Shown one piece after another: positions 1-9,600 of a stretch of 64,000 nt of DNA; within the stretch, counting starts at the first letter, position 1, and every line of letters begins with the position of its first letter. The notes beneath the pieces were generated by a model. It was given only the letters and a program-made list of their open reading frames with translations. It was not told where the DNA came from and searched no databases. Both the position numbers and the translations under genes were made by a program. The stretch comes from Erythrobacter sp. (GTDB lineage: Bacteria; Pseudomonadota; Alphaproteobacteria; Sphingomonadales; Sphingomonadaceae): contig NZ_CP050265.1 of assembly GCF_011765465.1 (NCBI RefSeq), positions 124,001 to 188,000 on the forward strand, written 5' to 3'.

Positions 1-321
1 CGTCCCGTCGATCCGCGGGAAGAACCCGCTGCGCGCGACCAGCAGGCGGGCGCGGACCTCCTCGATCCGGGCGAATGCCTGCTGCAGGTCAAGATTGCCG
101 TCGAGCGCCTCTTCGATCAGCGGGCGCAGTTCCGGGTCGTCGTAAAGCTCGAACCACGCGGTGTTGGCGGCGGTGCGGGCTTCCTCCGGGGCGAGCGCGA
201 CCGCGTGTGTTTCGGGCAGGGCGAGATCGGGGCGTTCGTAATCCTCGCCCACGATCGCGCAGCCGCCGAGCGCGGCCGCGAGCGCGCCGAGCGCGGCGAT
301 CCTCGAAGCGCGCCGGATCAC
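1..321 (-). CDS. RND efflux outer-membrane factor, NodT family lipoprotein (3' end cut by window)
   Basis: N-terminal 107 codons of an outer-membrane channel protein of the OprM/NodT type, which completes a tripartite efflux pump with the two genes upstream. The start is a GTG at 321-319 that overlaps the TGA stop of the RND pump gene by 4 bases, so translation is probably coupled. The first residues form a lipoprotein signal (charged IRRASR, an alanine/leucine core, then a lipobox ending GGC before AIVGEDYERP). The YERP segment and the following WFELYDDPEL...LIEEAL stretch are typical of the start of this family. The reading frame stays open to base 1, so the gene continues outside the window. 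Identity rests on the N-terminus plus operon context. Confidence 0.85.
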   Translation of the reverse strand, partial: MIRRASRIAALGALAAALGGCAIVGEDYERPDLALPETHAVALAPEEARTAANTAWFELYDDPELRPLIEEALDGNLDLQQAFARIEEVRARLLVARSGFFPRIDGT

Positions 322-3300
322 GCGGCCGCTCCCGCGGGAAGGGGCTGGGCCGGGCCTTCGGGATCATTTGCGGGGGGCGGTGTCTCGTCCGCCCCCGGCG
401 CACCGCCGAAGAACCGCTCGGTCAGGCTCTGGACGATCACGTAAAGCGCGGGGACCACCAGCACGGCGAGGATCGTGGCCGCCAGCATCCCGCCGAACAC
501 GACCGTGCCGACCGACTGCTTCGAGGCAGCCCCCGCGCCGCCGGCGATCAGCAGCGGGATCACGCCCATGATGAACGCGAAGGAGGTCATCAGGATCGGG
601 CGCAGGCGCTGCACCGCGGCCATGCGCGCAGCCTCCGCGATGGGCTTGCCCTCTTCGCGGAACTGCTTGGCGAATTCGACGATCAGGATCGCGTTCTTGG
701 CCGACAGGCCGACCAGCGTGACCACCCCGATCTGCCCGTAGACGTTGAAATCGAGCCCGCGCAATTGCAGCGCGAGAAGCGCCCCGAGCACGCCGAAAGG
801 CACGGCCAGAAGCACCGCGATCGGGATCGACCAGCTTTCGTAGAGCGCGGCGAGGAACAGGAAGACGACCAGCACCGACAGCGCCATGACCACGGTTGCG
901 GCATTGCCCGTCTCGACTTCTTCGGCGGTCACGCCCGACCATTCGTAGCCATAGCCTGCGGGCAGCGTTTCCGCCGCGACCCGTTCGAGCGCGGCGACGG
1001 CATCGCCCGAGGAATAGCCCGGCGCGGGCGCGCCCGACAGGTCGGCCGAGCGGTAGAGGTTGTAGCGCGCGGTGAAGCGCGGCGAGGCGCCCTTCTCGAT
1101 GCTCACCACCGCCGACAGGGGGGCCATCCGCCCGGTCGTCCGGCTGCGCACGTTGACGAGGGCGAGCCCGCCGATGTCCTCGCGGTAATCTGCGTCCGAC
1201 TGGACCATCACCTTGTAGTTCTTGCCATAACGGGTAAAGTCGTTGACCTGCGACCCGCCGAGCAGGATGCCGAGCGTCTGGTAGACATCGGTGAGTTGCA
1301 GCCCCAGCGCCTTGGCCCGCTCGCGGTCGACGGTGAGCTGGTAGTTCGGCGTGCCCGCGCTGTAGGTGGTCGAGATGCGCCCGATTTCCGGCTGGCTGCT
1401 TGCCTCGGCGAGAAAGGCCCGCGTCACGTCGGCGAGGTCCTTGGGCGATTGCCCGGCGCGCGCCTGCAGCATCATCGAAAAGCCCGAGGACGCGCCGAAG
1501 CCGGGCAGGGCAGGCGGGCCGAACCCGAACAGCATCGCCTCGGGCGTGGCATAGCCGATCATGTTCGCCTTGCGGATCAGCGCCGCGGCGGAGGTCTCCC
1601 CGCCGCGCTCCTCCCACGGGGCGAGCTTGGCGATCATCAGCCCGGCATTGGGCGCGGCCGTGCCCGACAGCACGTCGAAGCCCGAAATGCTCATCACCGC
1701 CTCGACCCCTTCGAGCGAGCGCAGCTTGCCCGAGAAATCGCCCAGCACCTCGCCCGTGCGCTGCGTGTTCGAAGCATCGGGCAGCATCGCCTGCACGAAG
1801 AAGGCGCCGACATCCTCGTCCGGCACGAAGCCCGTGGGCGTCACCCGGAACAGGATCACGATCCCGCCGATGACGAGCGCAAGGAACACCGCGACCCTTT
1901 TCAGGCTGGTGGTGGTCATCCCCACGAAGCCGTCATAGCGCGCGGTCAACCGGTCGAACCCCGCATTGAATTTCGCGAAGAAGCGGTCGAGCATATTGCC
2001 GCCTTCGCCGTGCTCCGACTTGGGCTTCAAGAGCAGCGCGGAAAGCGCCGGGGTCAGCGTGAGCGCGACGAGCGAGGAGAACAGCGTCGAGACCGCGATG
2101 GTCAGCGCGAACTGCTTGTAGAGCTGCCCGCTTACGCCCGGGATGAAGGCCATCGGCACGAACACGGCGGCCACCACCAGCGTCGTCGCGACGATCGGGG
2201 CGGAGACCTCGTCCATCGCCTGCCGCGTCGCCTCGCGCGGGGAGAGTCCGAGCTTCTCCATCTTGAGTTCGACCATCTCGACCACCACGATCGCGTCGTC
2301 GACCACGATGCCGATGGCCAGCACCATGCCGAACAGCGAGAGCGTGTTGATCGAGAACCCGAGCGCCTGGTAGGCGATCAGCGTCGCCAGCAGCGAGACC
2401 GGCACCGCGAGCATCGGGATCAGCGTCGCGCGCCAGCTCTGCAGGAACAGGAAGACCACCAGCAGCACGAGGATCAGCGCGTCGCGCAGCGTGTTGGCGA
2501 CCTCGGCGATCGATTCCTCGACGAACAGGGACGAATCGTAGACGATTTCGTAGGTGAAATCGGGCGGGAAGGCGGCCTTCAGCTCTTCCAGCCGGCTTTT
2601 CAGCTCCTCCGCCGTCGCCATCGCGTTCGCGCCGGGCGAGAGCGAGACGCCGATCGCCGCGGCGGGCAGGCCGTTCAGCGAGGCTTCCTGGGCATAGCCC
2701 TTCGCCCCCAGTTCGACCCGCGCGACATCGCGGATGCGGACCTGCGAGCCGTCGGCGCCGCTCCGCAGAACGATGTTCTCGAACTGGCTGGCCTCGTTCA
2801 GCCGGCCCTGCAGTTCGAGCGAATACTGGAACCCGCTCGCTGTCTCGTTCGGCGGCTGGCCGACCGCGCCGGGCGCGGCCTGCGCGTTCTGTTCGCGCAC
2901 GGCGGCGACCACGTCCATCGGGGTGAGCCCGAGCGCCGCAAGCCGGTCGGGTTTCAGCCAGACCCGCATGGCGAAGGGCGATCCGAACACCGAAACGTCG
3001 CCCACGCCCTGCACGCGCTTCAATTCATCGACGATGATGTTGTCGAGGTAGTTCGAAATGAAGGTCCGGTCATAGGCGTTGCCGGGCGAATAGAAAGCGG
3101 CATACATCAGCGTGTCGGACGAGGCTTTCTTGACCGTCACACCGAAGTTCTGGACTTCCGCCGGGAGCTGCGGCGTCACCTGCGACACGCGGTTCTGCGT
3201 CTCGACCGCGGCGATGTCGGCATCGGTCTCGAGGCTGAACTGCACCGTGATGACCGAGCTTCCGTCCGAACCCGACACGGAGCGGATCGACTTCATGCCC

Positions 3301-3518
3301 GTCACGCCGTTGACCTGCGAATCGATCGGGGCCGTCACACCCTCCTCGACCACGGGTGCGCTCGCGCCGGGATAGGCGGAGGTGATCTTCACCGTCGGCG
3401 GGGCGATCTCGGGGAACTGCGCGACCGGAAGGCTGGTGAGCGAGAGGTAGCCGCCGAGCGAGAGGATCAGCGCGATGACGATCGCGAAGACCGGGCGGTC
3501 GATGAAGATGCGGGCCAT
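318..3518 (-). CDS. RND efflux pump, hydrophobe/amphiphile (HAE1) inner-membrane transporter
   Basis: A 1066-residue proton-driven multidrug exporter of the AcrB/MexB class. It begins MARIFIDRPVFAIVIA, the classical N-terminus, and has the periplasmic segment LPVAQFPEIAPPTV and the TM4 motif GIVVDDAIVVVE, which carries the paired aspartates of the proton relay. The second half repeats the fold and ends with SAKNAILIVEFA and LRPILMTSFAF. Length is normal for the family. I chose the ATG at 3518 rather than an in-frame ATG 54 bases upstream, because the later one gives the conserved N-terminus and lies 10 bases after the adaptor stop. It sits between the adaptor gene and the outer-membrane factor in one operon. 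The substrate cannot be told from sequence. Confidence 0.95.
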   Translation of the reverse strand: MARIFIDRPVFAIVIALILSLGGYLSLTSLPVAQFPEIAPPTVKITSAYPGASAPVVEEGVTAPIDSQVNGVTGMKSIRSVSGSDGSSVITVQFSLETDADIAAVETQNRVSQVTPQLPAEVQNFGVTVKKASSDTLMYAAFYSPGNAYDRTFISNYLDNIIVDELKRVQGVGDVSVFGSPFAMRVWLKPDRLAALGLTPMDVVAAVREQNAQAAPGAVGQPPNETASGFQYSLELQGRLNEASQFENIVLRSGADGSQVRIRDVARVELGAKGYAQEASLNGLPAAAIGVSLSPGANAMATAEELKSRLEELKAAFPPDFTYEIVYDSSLFVEESIAEVANTLRDALILVLLVVFLFLQSWRATLIPMLAVPVSLLATLIAYQALGFSINTLSLFGMVLAIGIVVDDAIVVVEMVELKMEKLGLSPREATRQAMDEVSAPIVATTLVVAAVFVPMAFIPGVSGQLYKQFALTIAVSTLFSSLVALTLTPALSALLLKPKSEHGEGGNMLDRFFAKFNAGFDRLTARYDGFVGMTTTSLKRVAVFLALVIGGIVILFRVTPTGFVPDEDVGAFFVQAMLPDASNTQRTGEVLGDFSGKLRSLEGVEAVMSISGFDVLSGTAAPNAGLMIAKLAPWEERGGETSAAALIRKANMIGYATPEAMLFGFGPPALPGFGASSGFSMMLQARAGQSPKDLADVTRAFLAEASSQPEIGRISTTYSAGTPNYQLTVDRERAKALGLQLTDVYQTLGILLGGSQVNDFTRYGKNYKVMVQSDADYREDIGGLALVNVRSRTTGRMAPLSAVVSIEKGASPRFTARYNLYRSADLSGAPAPGYSSGDAVAALERVAAETLPAGYGYEWSGVTAEEVETGNAATVVMALSVLVVFLFLAALYESWSIPIAVLLAVPFGVLGALLALQLRGLDFNVYGQIGVVTLVGLSAKNAILIVEFAKQFREEGKPIAEAARMAAVQRLRPILMTSFAFIMGVIPLLIAGGAGAASKQSVGTVVFGGMLAATILAVLVVPALYVIVQSLTERFFGGAPGADETPPPANDPEGPAQPLPAGAAA

Positions 3519-3528
3519 GCGCGCCGCG

Positions 3529-4674
3529 CTACTTCTTCGCCGCGCCCGCGCCGGGAAGCGGGATTTCCGCACCCATCGGGACCGGCTGGACCTTGACGCC
3601 GGGGCGGACCTTGGCGAGCCCTTCGACGATCACGGTCTCGCCCGGTTCGAGCCCTTCGCTGATGATCCATTCGCCCGCGGTCTGCACGCCGACTTCGACG
3701 CGGCGCTGTTCGACCGTGTTGTCCTCGCCGACGACCATGACGAAATAGGTTCCGAACTGCTCGGTCACCGCGCGGTCGGGGACGACCAGCGCGTCCTTGC
3801 GGTTCTGCACCCGGATACGCACCCGCCCGAACTGGCCGGGGCGGATCTGCTGGCCGGGATTGGGGAAGATGGCGCGCAGCGCATAGCTCCCCGTGGTCGG
3901 GTCCACCGCGCGATCGGCGAAGTCGATCGTGCCTTCCTGCGGCATCTCGGTCCCGTCGGCGAGCACCAGCCTGAGCCCGCTCGAGGCATCGGCGCGCTCT
4001 TCGGGGCTCAGGCGGTTGTAACGCAGGAGCTCGTCCTCGCTGGGGCTGAAATAGACCTCGATGCGCGAGGAATCGGAAATCCGCGCGAGCTCCAGCTGGC
4101 CGGGCGCGACGAGCTGGCCGACGCTGACCGAAGCCTTGCCGATGCGGCCAGAGATCGGCGCGCGGACCTGCGAATAGGACAGCGACAGCTCGGCATTGCG
4201 AAGACCTGCGCGGGCGGCTTCTACCTGCGCGTCGCCGGCCTTGGCGGCGGCGACGGCGTTGTCGAAGACCTGCCGCGCGATCGCGTCTTCGGCCACCAGC
4301 GGTTCGTAGCGCGCGACATCCTCGCGCGCGCGGGCGGCCTGCGCCTCGGCCGCGGCCAGCTCGGCGCGGGCGGCATCGCGCGCGGCGGCGTATTCCTGCG
4401 CGTCGATCACGAACAGGACCTGTCCCTTGCGAACCAGCGCCCCGTCGCGAAAGCCCTGCTGCACGATCGTGCCGCCGATCCGGGGATAGACCGCGACTTC
4501 GCTCCCGGCACGGATTTCGCCGATATATTCGGCATAAAGCGGGGTGTCCTGCACCCCGACCTGCTGGACGCGGACGGGGACCGGCGGCGGCTCGCTGGGG
4601 GCGGCAGCCCCGCAGGCGGCAAGCATCAAGGCCAGCGAAAGCGCTGCTGCCATGCGAAACCGGAACACCCTCAT
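3529..4674 (-). CDS. RND efflux periplasmic adaptor (membrane fusion protein), lipoprotein
   Basis: A 381-residue adaptor linking the inner-membrane pump to the outer-membrane channel. The chosen start at 4674 has a GGGGGAGG Shine-Dalgarno sequence a few bases upstream and yields a lipoprotein signal ending LMLAACGAAAP. The earlier in-frame ATG at 4764 would hide this signal. The half-motifs of the biotinyl-lipoyl domain flank an alanine-rich coiled-coil hairpin (about residues 85-150). They are followed by the SQVRAPISGRIGKASVSVGQLV segment and a beta-barrel containing VDPTTGSYALRA. First gene of the operon. No local regulator of the TetR or MarR type is adjacent, so control may come from elsewhere. 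Confidence 0.93.
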   Translation of the reverse strand: MRVFRFRMAAALSLALMLAACGAAAPSEPPPVPVRVQQVGVQDTPLYAEYIGEIRAGSEVAVYPRIGGTIVQQGFRDGALVRKGQVLFVIDAQEYAAARDAARAELAAAEAQAARAREDVARYEPLVAEDAIARQVFDNAVAAAKAGDAQVEAARAGLRNAELSLSYSQVRAPISGRIGKASVSVGQLVAPGQLELARISDSSRIEVYFSPSEDELLRYNRLSPEERADASSGLRLVLADGTEMPQEGTIDFADRAVDPTTGSYALRAIFPNPGQQIRPGQFGRVRIRVQNRKDALVVPDRAVTEQFGTYFVMVVGEDNTVEQRRVEVGVQTAGEWIISEGLEPGETVIVEGLAKVRPGVKVQPVPMGAEIPLPGAGAAKK

Positions 4675-4727
4675 CGCGACCTCCCCCAAGGCCAGACTAG
4701 CGAAGGACGCGGGCGGCACCCTGTCCG

Positions 4728-4757
4728 ATTCGAACCGGGAAAAACCCGGCATCGAAT
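4728..4757. repeat. Inverted repeat in the leader of the RND operon
   Basis: ATTCGA (4728-4733) pairs with TCGAAT (4752-4757), and inside it CCGGG (4735-4739) pairs with CCCGG (4745-4749) around an AAAAA loop, with a small bulge. It lies 54-84 bases upstream of the adaptor start. In RNA from the minus strand it would form an 11-bp hairpin with a U5 loop. It could be an operator or a leader hairpin; function is unknown. Confidence 0.45.
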
Positions 4758-4927
4758 GCGACAATAATCAACAAAGGTTAGGTTGCAACTCGATTGCGAA
4801 CCGCGAGGCCGGCCTGCGCGCTTCGCCGCCGCCTGCCCATTCCAACGGTGCGTTGGTGACGGGACGGATTCCTCGCTTTCGCGGGGCGGCCTTCGCTGTT
4901 CATCCCGGGCTGCACACGCTGCCGGCC

Positions 4928-4978
4928 GGCAGGCGCCGCCGCCTGCCAAGCGCGCGTTGAAAACTGATTTCGATCAGT
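4928..4978. repeat. Two adjacent perfect inverted repeats upstream of the L,D-transpeptidase gene
   Basis: GGCAGGCG (4928-4935) and CGCCTGCC (4940-4947) form a perfect 8-bp hairpin with a 4-base loop. Sixteen bases further, ACTGAT (4963-4968) and ATCAGT (4973-4978) form a perfect 6-bp palindrome around TTCG. The second is A+T-rich against its surroundings and lies about 65 bases before the gene start, a plausible operator position. The first could also end a transcript coming from the left. Confidence 0.4.
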
Positions 4979-5040
4979 ATTCCATCGCAGGATCAGAGAC
5001 TTCCGCCGGGAACGCTATGTCTGTGCGCCGTTGAACAGGC

Positions 5041-6657
5041 ATGGCCCTTTTGCATGACACCTCCTTCGCCCGAACCTGCGCGCGCACCTTCGTTCCGGCT
5101 GCCGCCCTCGTCATGGCCCCCGCCTGCGACGGAGCCGCAAGCGATGCAGCAGCGCTCGGCGCGATCGATGCCGCGGGCACGACGGAAGGCGAGGCCCAAG
5201 ACGCAGCGGCCGGTCTCGTCGCGCCGCGGGAGGTCGAGCGGGCGGCGCTCGAGAAGGCGGTCACCGACGAGCGGGTGCGCGCCCTTTACGAGGCGCGCGG
5301 ATGGGAGGCGGCCTGGACCGACGAAAGCGCGCGGGCGCTGGTCGGGACGCTGAAGGACGCGGGGCGGCACGGGCTCGATCCGGGCGACTACCTGCGCTCG
5401 CTGCAGCAGGCCGCACGCAGCCCGGCGGCGCGCGAGGCGGCGCTGACAGCGGCCGCCTTTGCATATGCCGATGCGCTCGCAGACGGCCGGGCCGATCCCA
5501 CTGCGCTATTCGAGACCTACACGCTCGACCGGCCCGATATCGACCTCTCCGCCGGGCTCGAAAGCGCGCTTGCCGAGGGGCGTGCGAGCGAATGGATCGA
5601 AAGCTTTGCTCCCGACACCGAGGAATATCGCGCGCTGTCCGAAGCTTTCCTCGAAAACGCCCGCAAGGCCGCCGCCCGCGGCGACAGCACGATCGGCGGG
5701 GGCGACCTCATCCGCCCGGGAAGCAGCGATCCGCGCGTGCCGCAGATCGCCGAGAGGCTGCGCGCGAAAGGCTATCTGGGGGAGGCGCGCCGCGGGAATG
5801 TCCCTGAGACGCGCTTTACGGAAAGAATGGCCGACGCGCTGCGCGAAATGCAGCGCGATTTCGGGATCGCCGACGACGGCATCGTCGGACCCGACGCGCT
5901 CAAAGTGCTCAACACCGCCGCCGAGGAACGCGCGCGCCTGCTCGCGGTCAATCTCGAACGCCTGCGCTGGCTCGAACGCGACCGGCCGCTGACCCGGATC
6001 GATGTCAACATCGCTGCCGCGCGGCTCGACTATTACGAGGACGGGGCGGTGGTCGACAGCCGCAAGGTGATCGTCGGCCAGCCCGGCTGGGAAACCCCGC
6101 AGCTGGGCTCGCCGATCTATCGGCTGGTCGCCAATCCGACCTGGACCGTGCCCAAGTCGATCGAGCGCGAGGAGATCGAGCCCAGGGGAGCGGGCTATCT
6201 CGCGCGCAACAACATGGTCCGCCGCGATGGCTGGATCGTCCAGCTTCCCGGACCCGGCAACGCGCTGGGCGAGGTCAAGTTCGACATGGAAAACGACCAG
6301 GCGATCTATCTTCACGACACGCCCGCGGTCAGCCTGTTCGAGCGCAACCAGCGCCATTTCAGCCACGGTTGCGTCCGGGTCGAGGACGCGCCGGGCTTCG
6401 CCCGGATGCTGGCGCGCGAGGCGGACGTGATAAGCGAATACCGCCCCGCCAAGGCAAGCGGCGAGGAGAGCTTCGTCCGCCTGCCGCAGCAGATCCCCGT
6501 GCGCCTGCTCTACCGGACCGCCTTTGTGGGCCGCGAGGGCGAGGTCGAATACCGCACCGACGTGTATGGCTGGGACAACCGCATCGCCCAAGCGCTCGGC
6601 TACGAACCGCGCGAGGCACCGCGGATCGAGATCTCGGTCAGCGATGTCGGGCCGTGA
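5041..6657 (+). CDS. L,D-transpeptidase of the LdtD/YcbB type
   Basis: A 538-residue exported peptidoglycan enzyme that would form 3-3 cross-links or attach proteins to the wall. It has an N-terminal hydrophobic export segment (LVMAPAC, a poor lipobox). Next come the helical scaffold domain with the family's 'ARGWEAAWTDE' and 'GLDPGDY' segments, and a peptidoglycan-binding domain around residues 220-300 (ERMADALREMQRDFGIADDG). The YkuD catalytic domain contains NPTWTVPKSI, and the active-site motif HFSHGCVRV has His442 and nucleophile Cys444. The gene is monocistronic and meets the minus-strand aminopeptidase fusion with a gap of 9 bases. The start has no strong Shine-Dalgarno sequence but no better alternative is in frame. 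Confidence 0.9.
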   Translation: MALLHDTSFARTCARTFVPAAALVMAPACDGAASDAAALGAIDAAGTTEGEAQDAAAGLVAPREVERAALEKAVTDERVRALYEARGWEAAWTDESARALVGTLKDAGRHGLDPGDYLRSLQQAARSPAAREAALTAAAFAYADALADGRADPTALFETYTLDRPDIDLSAGLESALAEGRASEWIESFAPDTEEYRALSEAFLENARKAAARGDSTIGGGDLIRPGSSDPRVPQIAERLRAKGYLGEARRGNVPETRFTERMADALREMQRDFGIADDGIVGPDALKVLNTAAEERARLLAVNLERLRWLERDRPLTRIDVNIAAARLDYYEDGAVVDSRKVIVGQPGWETPQLGSPIYRLVANPTWTVPKSIEREEIEPRGAGYLARNNMVRRDGWIVQLPGPGNALGEVKFDMENDQAIYLHDTPAVSLFERNQRHFSHGCVRVEDAPGFARMLAREADVISEYRPAKASGEESFVRLPQQIPVRLLYRTAFVGREGEVEYRTDVYGWDNRIAQALGYEPREAPRIEISVSDVGP

Positions 6658-6666
6658 GGCGGTGTC

Positions 6667-9600
6667 TCAGCCCGGCTCCACCAGATTGTCGTCCGAATTG
6701 CGATCGACATACTTGTTGTAAGGATCGATCCCGACCCATTCGGGGCGGCGGTCGGTGACGATGCGAATGTCCTGCCGCCCCGATTTCACCGGGCGACGCT
6801 CCATCGCGATGACGTTTTCCTGAGCGAATTCGCCGGTTCCGGGGCGCTCGGTGAACAGGCCGACTTCGATCCGGTCCGCCAGCGGCGCTTCGCTTTCGCG
6901 GCCTTCGCCGTCGGCGTAGAACTTGGTCGCCTCGACCGTCAGCACGGTCTCGAAGCGTCCGTCGGCCAGCTCGCGCACCACCGCCTTGTCCGCTTTGAGG
7001 TCGTAGATCGTGATCTTCTGCAAAAGGTCCCGCACGAGGCCGCGCTCCTCTTCGTCGCGGGCGAGCGAGAAGAAGCCGTCGACAAGGTCGCGCGAGGAGG
7101 CATAGGGCTGGCTCTTGAAGCGGTAGCGATCGAGCAGCCCGGCCAGCATGGCGTTGACCCGGTTCTCCCCGAGCCGGTCCTGCAGTAGGTACATCACCAC
7201 CGAACCCTTGCGGTAATGGATGTAGCCCTGGTTCTCGACCCGTTCGAGAGGCAGTTCCTCGATCGCCTCGCTCCCGCGCGAGCCGAGGTAATTGTCGAGC
7301 TCGTATTTGAGGAAGCGGCGCATCTGGTCTTCGCCATAGAGGTCCTTCATCACCATCAGCGCGGAATACTGCGCCAGCGTTTCGACGAGGATCGTCCCGC
7401 CCTGCTGGTCGGCGCTGATGAGCTGGTGCGCCCAGTACTGGTGCGCCATTTCGTGTGCGGCGATGTAGGTGACGTAATCGATCTCGCCCGGATCGGCGAG
7501 ATCGGCGATGAAGCCGAGCCGTTCGGACCATGGCATGGTCCCGGCAAATGCCTGCGCGAAACTGGCGTATCCCGGAAACTCGATGATCCGGGCATGGTCG
7601 AACTGGTAGGGTCCGAAATTCGCCGCGTAATAACCGAGCGAGGCTTCCATCGCATCGAGCATCCGCTCGACATTATAGGGGTGCTGCGGGTCGTGGTAGA
7701 CTTCGAGCCTGAGGCCGTCGTCGCCGAAATCCGGCAGGTCGCGCGATGCGATCTCGTATCCGGCCGACTGGACCGAGAAGAAGGCGAGGATCGGCGCACT
7801 CGAGCGAAAGCGCGCGATGCGGCGGTCGCCCTCAACCTTGTCCGAAATTTTCGTCCCCGGCGCGATCGGCACCTGGTCGGCGGCGGTCGAGATCGTGATG
7901 TCCGACATCACCCAGTCGACGTTGCCGACATAATTGCGCTCGCGCGCGCTTTCGTCCTCGAGCGGTGCCGGGCGCAGTTCGGGCTCGAGCCCGTAGCGCC
8001 GCCGGGTCGCGCGGTCGGACAGGAGGCCCTGCCGGCTCATGCCGAGCATCGGCGCGAATTCGCCGTTGTCGAGGAAGGTCCCGTTTTTGACGAGGCGCGT
8101 GCCGTAGCCGGTGGTCGACAGCGCCTTGTGCCAGCGGCGGCTGGCGAAAGTCAGGCGCGCTTCATCACCCGGCGCGAGCGGGGTTTCGAAGCGATAGATG
8201 CGGTATTGGAATTCCTCGTCGTCGCTTTCGAGCACGGCGCCGGGAACATTGACCTCGAGCAATTCGGTTTCCTCGTCGGGCAGGCGGACATGGAGCGTCT
8301 CGACCGGCGCGCCGGTGTCGTTGACCATGGTGTAGCGGCCCTTCGCCTCCATCCGGCGCTCTTTCGGGAAGATGTCGATGGTGAGCGCGACGTCGGTGAG
8401 CGAAGGCTGCTTGAGCGTCTCGTAGCGCAGGTATTTCTTTTCGTATTCGGCGAGCCGCGCCTCGCCGTCGTCGCGGCTGGCGTATTCGTTCTCGACGTTC
8501 ATCTGGTTGTAGAGGAACGCGCCGGTCGCGCTCGCCGTGAGCAGGCCGGCCAGGCCGAGCGCGCCCGCGCCCGACATCGCTCGGGCCGGCAGGCGGCTCA
8601 TGCGCGGGGCGAGCCGGGTTTCGGTCCCGCGCCGCCACAGCAGGTGGGCGAGCACCGCCAGCAGCAGCGCGAACCCGCCCCAGTAGAGCCGCATCCACCA
8701 GCCAAGCTCGCCGCCGACCGCGACGCCGTTCATGTCCGACACCGGGCTGAACCCTGTCCGCCCGTAAAGTATCAGCGGGTGGTCGAAACCGAGGTTGGAC
8801 AGCGTGATGCTGGCGACGAGGTAGAGCGCCATGATGCCCCAGCCGACATACTTGTTGGGGCTCAATGCCTGCACGAACACGGAAAGCACGGCGATGAGCA
8901 CGAGGTCGGCCGTGCCGGGCGCGACATACCAAGCGAGATACTTGCCGAATTCGAAATTGAAGTATCCGTTCGCCGCCTGCACCGCGACCGCCCCCGCGAC
9001 CGAGATCAGCAGCGTTGCGAACAGGACGAGCGCGACCGCGATGGTCTTGGGGACCATGTAGGCCCAGCCCGGCAGCGAGGTCGCGTCGATCACCTCGTGG
9101 AACTTGCGGTCGCGGTCGCGCCAGACCAGTTCGCCGCCGTAATAGATCGCGATGATGAGCGGGAAGAGCGTGAAGGAGCCCTCAAGCACCGGGATCAGCG
9201 CGAAGGTCGCCGGGATCGGAGGCGTGCCGTAAAGGTCGCCGCCGAAAGCGAGCGCGGCGATCGAATTGAACAGGCCGAGCGCGAGCAGCACGATGAAGGC
9301 CGGGCTGCGCACGACCTGCCCGATTTCGAACCGGGTGGTCTTGGCAAGGCGCGCGAAGGATGCCTTTTGCGGACGGGACGCGGGCAGGGCGGCCACCGTG
9401 CGCGGCTTGGTCGCGGCGAGCTTTTCCGCCTTGCGCGCGAGCTTCCTCGCCTTGCGCGCCGAAATCCCGCGTTCGGCGAAAGTGAAGCGCCAGTAGGCGA
9501 GCGCGACCGCGGCGAGGCCGAGCAGCAGGGCAAGGGCGCGGTTGGCGAGGATCGTGGCTGTCAGCGGCGGCATTTGCGAGTTCGATTCCGCCGCGGTCCA

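Larger units (their letters stand above)
4675..5040. promoter_or_regulatory. Divergent intergenic region between the RND operon and the L,D-transpeptidase gene
   Basis: 366 bases without a convincing gene. It should contain the promoters of both divergent units. Three inverted repeats are visible: one near the adaptor start (4728-4757) and two ahead of the transpeptidase gene (4928-4947 and 4963-4978), listed separately. On the minus strand a TTGCAA hexamer followed about 15 bases later by TTATTG is a weak candidate promoter for the efflux operon. No clear sigma-70 promoter stands out on the plus strand. Confidence 0.5.

Noticed and set aside
75..3596. Very long open frame antisense to the RND pump (over 1100 codons)
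   Set aside because: It is arginine/histidine/aspartate-rich with no domain or ribosome site and mirrors the codon bias of the pump gene. Similar antisense frames over the ABC-peptidase, pcs, TPS and cytochrome genes were rejected for the same reason.
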